Assembly: GCF_026151205.1 (NCBI RefSeq)
Contig: NC_087081.1
Span: forward strand, 17,902,859-17,966,858
DNA: 64,000 bases
Source: Bolinopsis microptera
Taxonomy: Eukaryota > Ctenophora > Tentaculata > Lobata > Bolinopsidae
Reading direction: 5' to 3'
How positions within the stretch are numbered: position 1 is the first letter of the stretch; every line of letters begins with the position of its first letter. Under the pieces are notes generated by a model. It was not told the origin of the DNA. It saw only the letters and a list, made by a program, of their open reading frames with translations, and did not search any database. The position numbers and the translations under genes are program-made. Positions 1-10,443 of the stretch are shown one piece after another.

Positions 1-28
1 AGGTAAGCATTTTTAGTTTTACCCTACG

Positions 29-150
29 TCATGGGGGGTGATTCGGAATCAGCGTTCAAAAATACACCGATCCAGATCAATTTCATACCCTTAGGGCCTT
101 TTCACAAGAATTTTCTTAAAATTTCGGCGAGCGATTTAGTAGGAGCGATG
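29..150. repeat. Dispersed repeat fragment shared with 31724-31830
   Basis: The stretch beginning 'catggggggtgattcggaat' recurs with substitutions at about 31728 ('catggggagtgattcggaat') and continues into similar sequence at both sites. It is non-coding and its family is unknown. The left end may lie outside the window. Confidence 0.5.
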
Positions 151-194
151 TTGAGGAGTCACCATCTGTTTATGGAGCGTATGGTGTCGATATC

Positions 195-1712
195 GACTAT
201 CGGGGGGGGGGGGGGGCCAATGGCATAAAATGGCATAAAATGGCATAAAATGGCATAAAATGGAGACTTTTTCTATGGAGAAAATGGAAAAACCCATGAG
301 TAATTGTCCATTTTCTCCATTTTATGCCATGAATTTTGTCTTCGAAATTACATCTTTAACACCATTTAACACCTAAATTGGACATCCTAACATGTTCATT
401 TACGCTTACTAGGGGCGTAACAAGCTTATGAAAGCTCATAGTAGGCTACTAGATGCTTATACTAGGTTAGTAGAGGCAAACTTCAGGCAAACTCATAATT
501 ACTCAAGCCTAGTGTAAAGTTATTTCTACAGGCTACAGCAGGAGTGAGTAATAGGGGAGAGTAATAGGCACTGAGAAGTGAGACGTACATCCTCGACAGT
601 CGAAACAAGCTCGCACTGCAAAGGGGAGGCCTGCCTTCCGAGATCGCATTACCAGGGGGAAGCCTCGAGTCCAAATTTCTGTATCGAGGGGTAGGTGCAG
701 ACTTCGATAAACCGAAAAACCAAAAAAATATTTTCGGCTAATAATGAAGAGAGTAGCATGAAACGTGGAGAAAAGTGGTTTTTAGAAAAACTTTGAAAAA
801 TTTTGACTTCGAAAATTTTCGGCCCGAGTCATTCTCGATACGTACCTCTCGTATCGAGAGCTCCCGATTCCGAGCTCGTGTTGCAAAGGGGAGGCCTGCC
901 TTCCGAGATCGCATTACCAGGGGGAAGCCTCGAGTCCAAAATTGTGTACCGAGAGGTAATTTTCTAAGTCAAAATATTTCAAAGTTTTTTGAAAAACACT
1001 TTTCTCCACGTTTCATGACCGGGTAGCACTACCCTGTTCATTATTTGCCGAAAATATTTTTTCGGTTTTTCGAAGTCCACACCTTCCCCTAGATACACAA
1101 TTTTGGACTCGAGGTAATGCGATCTCGGAAGGCAGGCCTCCCCTTTGCAACACGAGCTCGGAATCGGGAGCTCTCGATACGGGAGGTACTTATCGAAAAT
1201 GACTCGGACCGAACATTTTCTAAGTCAGCATTTTTCAAATTTTTTCTGAAAACCGCTTTTCTCCACGTTTCATCCTACCCTGTTCATTATTTGCCGAAAA
1301 TATTTTTTCGGTTTTTCGAAGTCCACACCTTCCCCTCGATACACAATTTTGGACTCGAGGTAATGCGATCTCGGAAGGCAGGCCTCCCCTTTGCAACACG
1401 AGCTCGGAATCGGGAGCTCTCGATACGGGAGGTACATATCGTAAATGACTCGGACCGAAAATTTTCTAAGTCAACATTTTTCAAAGTTTTTCTGAAAACC
1501 ACTTTTCTCCATGTTTCATGATACTCTGTTCATTATTGGCCGAAAATATCTTTTTTTTAAATAATTTTTCTCGAAATTCTAAATTTTTCAGGTTTTCAAT
1601 GGCATAAAATGGCATAAAATGGAGACTATTTCTATGGAGAAAATGGAAAAACCTATGAGTAATTCTCCATTTTCTCCATTTATGCCATTGGCCCCCCCCC
1701 CCCCGACTATCG
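195..1712. mobile_element. 1.5-kb non-autonomous DNA transposon, family A (poly-G / ATGGCATAAAATGG ends)
   Basis: The element is bounded by a perfect 8-bp direct repeat GACTATCG at 195-202 and 1705-1712, which I read as a target-site duplication. The ends are inverted repeats: a run of about 14 G, then CCAATGGCATAAAATGG, at the left and the reverse complement at the right. Each end is itself a small palindromic module of about 130 bp (203-335 and 1600-1704) rich in ATGGCATAAAATGG. The interior has no transposase, only inverted and direct copies of a ~245-bp block. An 8-bp duplication is typical of the hAT and P superfamilies. Family members recur at 8350-8902 and 26838-30087. Confidence 0.75.
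590..1525. repeat. ~245-bp blocks in direct and inverted copies inside family A element
   Basis: The block containing GATCTCGGAAGGCAGGCCTC occurs on the plus strand at about 1031-1276 and again at 1277-1525 (offset 246 bp). It occurs in reverse orientation at about 690-1020, with a partial reverse copy near 600-690. Open frames here (for example 775-1026, 1117-1521) are by-products of the repeat and are not genes. The region could fold into a long hairpin. Confidence 0.75.
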
Positions 1713-2142
1713 AATGCCTCCAGTCTATGGTATGGAGCGGTTCCATTTCGAACAATGTTTTACCTGGGGACCTCAGTAAACAATGTTCAGAAGCAAAAAC
1801 AATCGCCATTTATTGCTGTGGTCAAAATAAGGCGTTATCCTTACTTCTATCATTCACAATCAGCCAATGGCAACATTCCATCCATACAACAACATTAATA
1901 ATTCATCATGATGATGTCAATCTTTAAGTCTCGAATTAGAAACTACTGCTGGCTGCTCTGCTTATTCGTTTAAACTAAACTTCCTTTAATCAGGTTGATC
2001 AACTTCAAGTAAACATCCATTTTATGTAAACTTATACCAGCTCTAAGTCTAAAGAGAAAGCATGTGCTTGATAGGTGCTGGTGCATGCAAGATGGGGCTC
2101 CTGAGGAGCCGCTCCTCCCCACTGTAGCAAAGAGAATCGTGG

Positions 2143-2433
2143 TTGGAGAAAAAGTTCAAGGAGAGGATCATCTCCCAAAATGCAGACTTTGCCTGGCCCC
2201 CATTCTCCCCCGACCTCAACCCCTGTGACTTCTACTTCTGGGGATATCTCAGAAGTAAAGTCTATAGTAATCCAGTCCCTAAGACAACCGCAGAACTTAA
2301 AGCAGAATACCTAAAGAGAGGCAAGGACAATACAGTTGAGCACGGTGCAGTCTGCTGTAGACAACTGCCTCACCCGATATCAAAATGTGCTCTCCAATAA
2401 AGGACGATGGTTCGAGCAGGTAATCAATTATTG
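2143..2433 (+). pseudogene. Mariner/IS630-like transposase C-terminal fragment
   Basis: The translation contains WPPFSPDLNPCDFYFWGYL, the conserved block around the last catalytic acidic residue of Tc1/mariner-like (IS630-superfamily) transposases, followed by a KVY...P.T.AELK segment typical of that tail. The frame then shifts near 2320, and the expected ending (NCLTRYQ...GRWFEQV) continues in another frame up to about 2433. No N-terminal DNA-binding or first catalytic region is present upstream, so this is a truncated, frameshifted relic. Similar tails occur in several mariner clades, so the exact clade is uncertain. Confidence 0.65.
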
Positions 2434-2525
2434 AGTCACATATTATTGTTTTATGATTTTTGGTATATTTGTTACACTTACAACCACAATTTGAAAAGTT
2501 ATTTAATTTATACTAAATTTGACAA

Positions 2526-2710
2526 TAAGGGGTCGTTCACATATTACGTAATCAGCTGAGGGGGGGGGGGGTTTCCGAATGATTACGCTAGTGTAATTTT
2601 GACACAATAGGTATGTGTAAAACTGACTACGGAGGGGGGGGGGGGGTGGGGGGGGGTAAAAATGTTCCAAAAAATTATTACTTAATCATTAATATGTGAA
2701 CGACCCCTAA
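2526..2710. mobile_element. Harbinger-like MITE with TAA duplication
   Basis: Inverted repeats GGGGTCGTTCACATATTA (2529 onward) and TAATATGTGAACGACCCC (ending 2707) are flanked by TAA on both sides (2526-2528 and 2708-2710). A 3-bp TWA target duplication with GG-starting ends is characteristic of the PIF/Harbinger superfamily. The 179-bp body includes two G-runs (about 2560 and 2634) and no ORF. A degraded relative lies at 51190-51305. Confidence 0.7.
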
Positions 2711-2864
2711 ATCAAAAACAGGACATTATTTAAATGAATTTAATCCCAACTTGAATGAGGATAAAGTGGCATATTCAGTGCAGCGGTCCACTCTACCCAA
2801 TTATGGGTTTTGGTCAAATATATTTACAAAACACTCGAATTCGTGTACAAGTATTTATCACACG

Positions 2865-2920
2865 GCAGGATATAGCCAGAGGGTATATCTAATGCAGGGA
2901 TATAGCCAGAGGGTATATCT
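2865..2920. repeat. Two-copy tandem duplication (~27 bp)
   Basis: The unit GGATATAGCCAGAGGGTATA is present twice in tandem. The ORF crossing it has no recognisable protein. Confidence 0.6.
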
Positions 2921-3683
2921 GTCTATCTCGAATCCCAACCCTTCTCAGCTATTCTCACTAAAACACCCGGACGAATCTATAATGAAATTGACTCAACTTG
3001 GAATCAAGTAGCGACGGTTTTTTAAAGCAACAATGAAAAATATTTGATATAAAATCTGGAATTCTGATTTCGATTTACAAAAACTTTCAAGATCTCTTGA
3101 TTTTGCTACATATCATTCTAGCATATTAGACATATCCTCAAATTAGCCGAAATTATTATTCTCCGAAACATATTAAACAGTATTCTTGTTGTTTTTTAAT
3201 TCAAGTTTGGTTTTCAAATTTCCAGAAAAAACCCATCCTCATCGTCTAATTAGTCTAATAGGTAGTTAATGTATCGGCTTAGGTTTGAATTGAACTCTTC
3301 TATGACTGGATTGCACGATGTTAAAATCCAATAGTCATCAGTCACAACATGTATGAAAACATTTTAATAATCGATGGACAGACCAAAGAAAGAATTTATA
3401 CTCAATCCATGCAATTGAATGTCTTTCTCCAATCTCCAATCTCCATTCTCCATGGATAATACACGGCCATGGATGATACTGGCCTCATCGCACAAGTGAC
3501 AGGTTGCTATTACTAACAGTATTAGTATGATGCAATATCTTTTAGACAAAGAAGTTAGATTTAGGACAAATTGAATAAATTAAATAAGATCGTGTCCGTA
3601 ATCACTGAGCTCCAAACAAAATAGCAAACTATTAAGACTCTAGATGGCTGATCGTTAAAAAAAGGTCCATCAAGTTTAAAATC

Positions 3684-4104
3684 TTATTTCTTATCATCGC
3701 AAGTGTTTTCAGGTGGTGCAGTAGCAGCCGCAGGGGTTTCTGCACCTGTGAAAAGAAGTAATCATTCGAAAAGTAAAAAAGAGAAAAAATGCTAACACTA
3801 TTTACAGAAGAGAAGAGAAATGCTAACACTATTTACAGAAGAGAAGACTAAACCAGCTCGTCTATACACAGGCCTCTCGAGGCCTGTACTAACTTTTAAA
3901 CTATTACAAAGTGATCAAAGTTGGGCTTACCTGACAAGCAACTCTCAGCTCGTGTGCCAGGTCTGCTCGCCTGAATAAAACCGTCGTCTCGGTAATCCTT
4001 CCATTCAACTAGAGTAGCAGTAAGTTTAGCAGTGTTGCAGAGGATCGCTGTAGCGTAACTTGCTAAGTGGTGGTGTGTTCTAGCTATTGCTGTAGAAATG
4101 TTCA
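3684..4104 (-). CDS. Two 3' exons of an unidentified gene
   Basis: Two segments on the minus strand join in phase. Exon 4104-3931 is preceded by a pyrimidine-rich tract plus CAG and followed by GTAAGC. Exon 3745-3684 is preceded by TTTTCACAG and ends in TAA at 3686-3684. The split codon (G|GT) gives Gly and an open tail ending in ENTCDDKK. The first exon reads in the frame ...ISTAIARTHHHLASYATAIL... It begins two bases into a codon, so at least one upstream exon is missing; I did not find it. The segments lie downstream of the ANKRD45 homologue on the same strand and could be alternative 3' exons of it, a separate gene or a chance pairing. I recognise no family. Confidence 0.35.
3792..3845. 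repeat. Two-copy tandem repeat in the intron
   Basis: ATGCTAACACTATTTACAGA occurs twice with spacing of about 29 bp, between the two unidentified minus-strand exons. Confidence 0.6.
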
Positions 4105-4875
4105 CTGAAACAAGCGGTGGTTAGAAAATATTCAGTACGATGAGTTGTTGAACGGGATTGTGATTTCAGTACATTTATAATTTATAATCAAACTATAGCA
4201 ATCGGTCAGGATGACTAGAAGGGGACCATAGGAGGAGCTTGGTACCCTACTATATAACAGATATTCATAGAAGTATTATCGGAGTTTGTGAAACTTATAA
4301 ATTTGATCCGAGTGCCGCAATATAAAAACGCGCGAGATTTATAAACATAACCGGATCGAAAATCGAAACGTAATCTCAAAGATTAGTAAAACAACAGCGA
4401 CATCATGAAAATTAAATCTAGAACTTTTAAAAATACAATCAAATGATTTGGCAACCACTCAATGATGATGTACGGTAACAAATGTGCATGTGGTTAATAT
4501 TGAAGTGTGAATTCGTCTCAAGCTCAATTCAATTTAGAGATCACAAAAGTCTGAAAGAAAGATTACGCACCCAAAACCTGTTTAAACAATCAGAGTCAAT
4601 CTGTCGTTAGTATATGATACAGATATTAGATAAGGGAAATCGTTAAAATAATACGAATCTTTATGATTATATATCAATATGCGTTAATTATTTTTTATAA
4701 AGTGAAGACTCTAAGCTGCACATGTGTATCATCTCAAATTTCATATCAGTTAATTTGGAAGTCGGGATGTGCTGACTTGTTGGCAAATAGCCAGAGAATT
4801 ACACTCTATAATTATATTATTTAGCACTTAATTATTAGCAGACTGGATTAACACTGAAGGATGTTTATCGGTTGC

Positions 4876-5212
4876 TCAGTTTATTCAGTAGAAGGAGGCG
4901 GCGCTAGTTTCACCAGATACTGATCAGTTTATTCAGTAGAAGGAGGCGGCGCTAGTTTCACCAGATACTGATCAGTTTATTCAGTAGAAGGAGGCGGCGC
5001 TAGTTTCACCAGATACTGATCAGTTTATTCAGTAGAAGGAGGCGGCGCTAGTTTCACCAGATACTGATCAGTTTATTCAGTAGAAGGAGGCGGCGCTAGT
5101 TTCACCAGATACTGATCAGTTTATTCAGTAGAAGGAGGCGGCGCTAGTTTCACCAGATACTGATCAGTTTATTCAGTAGAAGGAGGCGGCGCTAGTTTCA
5201 CCAGATACTGAT
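4876..5212. repeat. Minisatellite, 7 copies of a 48-bp unit, overlapping the ANKRD45 stop codon
   Basis: Seven essentially identical copies of a 48-bp unit (CAGTTTATTCAGTAGAAGGA followed by 28 more bases ending CAGATACTGAT). On the minus strand the copy nearest 5212 encodes the last residues of the ANKRD45 homologue (QYLVKLAPPPSTE) and its TAA. The other six copies repeat the same codons and stop in what should be 3' UTR. The unit is 16 codons long, so copy-number change would not shift the frame. Confidence 0.9.
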
Positions 5213-8200
5213 TCATAATTTCCTCAAACTGAGTCTGCTTCTCTGCAACAGCTTCTAAACTACTTTCGTGGGCTTCAGGTGATGTAGTCCACGCTTGTGC
5301 CTCTTCGCATAGTCTGAAAAGAATTAAAAATGTAAATTAGCTATCAAATGATTTGCATCAGAAGTATTCAGTTAACAGTATATATCTTTCCCGGAAACTT
5401 CCTTGCTGATAGAGTGCTTTATGTAAAAATATTTGGGAAAAGTATTACTTGTTTGAAGTTTGTTTTTCCTCTTTATTTAACTTTCCTACGATCCGTTCAG
5501 GGTCTGTGACTTGACTGTGAATCTGAAGAAATGAAGAAATTCAATTTTAACGTTGCATTGCTCAACCCGCCAACGTTTCCAACTTTAACATTAAATTCCA
5601 ATTTAATGATAATTTCAACAAAATTTTTCCATGGGACCAAAGCAGCTGATAGATATTACTGCCCTCTATCAGAACAAGTGTCTGGTTTCTCGCCTTTCAA
5701 TAGAGAATTGTTACAGAAGTCTACGACAATTTGATCAAGGTCGCATCGTTTTAAGACCCCTGGGGCTATGTTGTCGTCACCCCATGTTTTCCCTTCAACG
5801 CTTCTGTTCCGATATTCAGAGGTGGGTGGACTGGATCAATATCCTCTTCCGCATTCGCTACTGTTGGTGGTGAACCTAGAGGAGTTGCAAAATAGTCCTT
5901 CCGTTTCTGAACTCGTTCCGTCGGTGAGTTGCCCTTGATTTTGCCAGTATACGATGGAGCTTTACCCGTAATCTTGTTGATCATGGTCCAGCTTTTAGCA
6001 TGCCTGCCCTCTTGCCTCTTCCAGTTCCCGGACCTGCCCCTCCAGCAGTTGCTCTTGGGCTGCTTGATAGGCATCGCCTAGCTTCTGTTTGCCTTCTTGA
6101 ACAGCTATTCGGTTGTCTTCTGTAGCATCTGAGTGGTATTTTATGCTACATTCTCTCAGCTTCAGCCTAGCATTGATACCTTTCTGTTGCTGTCTGATCC
6201 TCCTTTTCAAGTATAGAAAATCGGTTTTTAACTTATACTGTATATCTCTCTTGTAGAGCGATGTCAGTTTTAAGTTTAGACAAGTCCAGAACCGGATCCC
6301 TCTTCTCCGTTTCGCTCATCCGGAGACTAAGCTTAATCCTTGCTTAAAGCAAGCAATATTCTTAAAGATACAAAATTTGAATTATATTTTTACAGATATA
6401 ATAGTTAAATTTTACATCACTAATAGAAGCTCTGAAGTCCTGTAAAGCTTGTGTTTGGTCCAACAGAAATACAGTTCCCTCGTGCCTGTATCGCACCGCT
6501 AGAGCTCGTGCTGTTTCGCCGTGACATGTCTTTAAACTGAAATGTTACGTTTAATTTCAAGTTAATTTGATCAAACTGATTATAAGGGCGAACCGGGAAA
6601 GAGCTGAAATCCTCTTTTTTCGCTAGTAAGTATTCATTAAGTCATCCAATTCATAGGTGCAGATTTCGTTTTGAGGTGAACTTTTAAGTTCCCGAGAAAT
6701 TTTCTTAAGTTTGCTTTTTTTCCTCCTCGGGCACATTCGTAACCTAGGGGCCAGCAAAACCTAAACTACATATTGACCGTTATGTACGTCGGTATCTGTT
6801 GAGGAGCCAAATCATCTGAAAAGCCCTAAACCTATATTTTGCTCAGGCACGTAGCCAGGATTTTTCTTTGGGGGGGGGGGCTGTCGGCGAGCGAAGCTGC
6901 AAGCTGTGGCAGGGGTCTGGGGGCGCGGCCCCCAGCGGGGTCCAGGTAAGGGGCGGACCCCATTGGCGGGGGCTAGGGGGGCGCAGCCCCCCGGAAAAAT
7001 TTTGCGAAATAGGGTGTTTTAGGCTAAATTGAAAGTTTAATGAATTTACAAAAATGTATAGTTTGGCATAATCATTGCCTACAATCCTGACCTGAGTAAT
7101 TTACCCCTTTGAGACTTTATTTTGGGTTGAAAATTGAGTTTATCGAGAGGAAGTGAAAAATCTCTGGTTCAAATTTGGATTTGAAGCCATGTTTAATTTT
7201 TTCTGTTGAGGTCAATTTTTTGCGCAGAAAGCGTCCGATTTTAGGGGGAAAAATGTATGTTTGCTTTTAATTTTTATGGTGCCGACGGCACCTGAAATCG
7301 ACGAAATCTGCAGGGGTGATCCAATTATTGACAAGAGTTATTCTATGAAGTGTAGATAATGTTAGTTTGAGCACTATAGTCATCTTCGAAAGTAAGTTGC
7401 ATGTTGAAAATTGTAGCTAAAATCACCCAAGATTAGCCCCGTGTTCAAGTAGACAGCTAACAGCGTTGATTCGTCCCCAGCTGGAGGCTTTATGTAAAGA
7501 TGTGTACCCCTGGAAGATTGAGGGGCGTGGTAACTTGTTGAACATTTAATTATTTGATTAATTTAAGCCAGAAACAAATACTAATTTGCGATTAGCAATA
7601 TTGTATCAAATTCAAAGGGTTGGGAATCGTGATTTATCTCAACTCGTCTGGCTATTTAAAAAACACAAGTAATACATGTATCTAACTATAAAAAAGAATT
7701 TTGCCGCGGTTACACCACGGTTCACGCACGATAATTTTCCTTACAATATAGTTGTACCAGTACAGGTATTATTCTAACTCTAAATATAAATGTCTGTTGT
7801 CTACTTGCATCCTGGACTTAGAGTGGAGTGTGGCGCACGCGACAATCGTGTTTTCATTAAAGGCGTGCAGAACTTGACAAACATTTTGGGTGTCGCCGTC
7901 TGTATATGGTTTGGTTGTACAGTACTGTCACCAAGATGTAACTAGGTCGACAGGTAGGAAATTATTAATTTTGCGCGGTGTTTTGTTTCATGTATAAATA
8001 ATGCGTGCATCATGTCATCTTAGTTATTATTTCTATCTAACATTCACTAATAAATTTCTAAATTTTGAAGCACCATTGAGGCCTTGATTAATGATTTTAT
8101 ATAAGATTTTTCATAGCAGTCGGATGGCACAACCTTATTGCCTTCCTGGTATGGATGTAAATGCAAAGAAAGATCAGTTGTCAACAATCTAGTCACATTT

Positions 8201-10383
8201 ATTTCATTCAGTGCCGAAATAAGATAATTACCGGCTGATATTATAACTTTATAATGGAATTTGTTTTGGCATAGGTTGCTACTACATTTTCCGTCAAATA
8301 AGTCACTTTTTACTAATTTCCAGTTATCTGTAACATAAACAATTCGGTGGTTAGAGATGGCATAAAATTTCATAAAATGGAGACTTTTCCAATTCTATGG
8401 AGAAAATAAAAAACCCTTGAGTAATTCCCCGTTTATGCCATTTTATGCCATTTTATGCCATGACTTTTGATCATCGAATTACGTATGAAGCAGCTTACTT
8501 GGACACTCTAACATGTTTACTTTCGCATACCAGGCTACTCAAAGCTAATACCAAGATATTTAGAAAAAATTAAGATATTTGAAAAACAAATTATTTAACA
8601 ATTTTTACAAAATTTATACCCTTGTGTTCGAGCTGGAAATTGTTGAAGGTCGAAATACGATAAAAGGGCAAAAATTGTCTTTTTGATATTTAGATTCTTA
8701 TCTAGATGAATATTGTATTAAAATTATTTCGTCCTTTAGGGTCAAAATTTTGTAAAAAACGGCGTTTTTAAAATTTTTAAGTTTTTAAATGGCACAAAAT
8801 GGCATAAAATGGAGACTTTTTCGATGGAAAAACTGGAAAAACCCATGAGCAATTATCCATTTATGCCATTTTATGCCATTGCCCCCCCACCCCCTCCCCC
8901 CTATCAATGTAATGTGAACGATTTTTGAGGAAAATGTGACGAAATGAATGAAATTAGTCATTTGGATGTTCAAATGGTTTGCTGATTTTTGGCACTCTGT
9001 TAAATTGATCATAAGTCATATTCTGCTTGAGCCTGGAACTTGAGCTGAATATTTTCACTTCATCATAGGTACAAATCAATGGTTGCACTTTAAAAAGCAT
9101 TTCCTCAGTTTTTTTACTCTACTTTGAAAAAAGTAAAAACAGTGTCATTTTTTATAAACATGTCCTTAATTATAGTAATACGCTAAATTCCTAAATTCGA
9201 TTAATTTAAACTATTCGAAACTTGTATAACAGTCGTCAACCACTAACAACTGGTTGCTATGGGTGTAATTAATCAACACTGGCGTCGTGCGCAGCAAAAC
9301 AAACGTCTCATTCGAAAGGGCGTGGTCTGTGTTTAAGGGGGCAGGGGGGTCGGGTCTTTATAAAATTTCTCTCGAAATTGATTTTATAGTTGTTTCTAAT
9401 AGAGGGGAGTGATATCTATCTGCTATTTTTGGTCCCATGGAAAAATATTGTTCCTAGCCGAAATTATTGCCGGTCAAAGGTCAGTGCTCATGTGTAATTA
9501 TTAATAAAACAAATATTTAATAAAACAAATATTTATTTTTACGGCACAATCGAACAATATCAATAATGAATAAATCAGGGGAGGTTTGAAGAGGTTTCAA
9601 GTGCCGAAGGCCACTGCTTATCTTTAGGATTTGAGAGTGACCTGTGCTTGAAACCCCCTCAACCATCCACTACGTCAATATACTTATTATACAAATATAG
9701 AAAAATATAATAATCTAAAATTACTTATTGGTTTAGTTTGGTGACAAAGGAGAGCCCAGTTGAGTTTTAGTTTAGCTTTAGGTTTTGAATCACAGTTTAA
9801 AAGGTTAGCCATGTTTCATGGCAGAGAGAGATATCATGTGTGCATAGCCGTACCGGATGTAGAGTTTGATTGTTGTATTGTTGTATTGCGCGAGCGATTT
9901 GCGCGAGCGATTTTCAATCGTGCGCCCTGAAAATCGAGTCTAAAAATCTATCTCCTCCTACATTTTTTGAGTAATCACCCTGAAACTTTCAGGATATATT
10001 CTAAGGACCAATTTTTTATTCGATTTTGAAAATCTTGGACCTCTTTTTTTGCCGATTTTTCTAGGTCCAAGATTTTCAAAATGAAATACAAATTTGTTTC
10101 AGGTCTATCTCGAAATTCTAAAACGAGTATAAGTTTCTAAATGGTCCTTAGAACATATCCTGAAAGTTTCAAGGTGATTGCTCAAAAAATATAGGAGGAG
10201 ATAGATTTTTAGACTCGATTTTCAGGGCGCACGATTGAAAATAGCTCGCGCAATACAATTACACATGAGCAATAATTTCGGCTAGGAACAATATTTTTCC
10301 ATGGGACCAAAAGTAACAGATAGATATCACTGCCCTCTATTAGAAACAACTATAAAATCAATTTCGAGAGAAATTTCATAAAG

Positions 10384-10443
<60 letters not shown>

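Noticed and set aside
1117-1521. 134-codon ORF in the first element
   Set aside because: It is composed of two copies of the ~245-bp repeat block and has no independent support.
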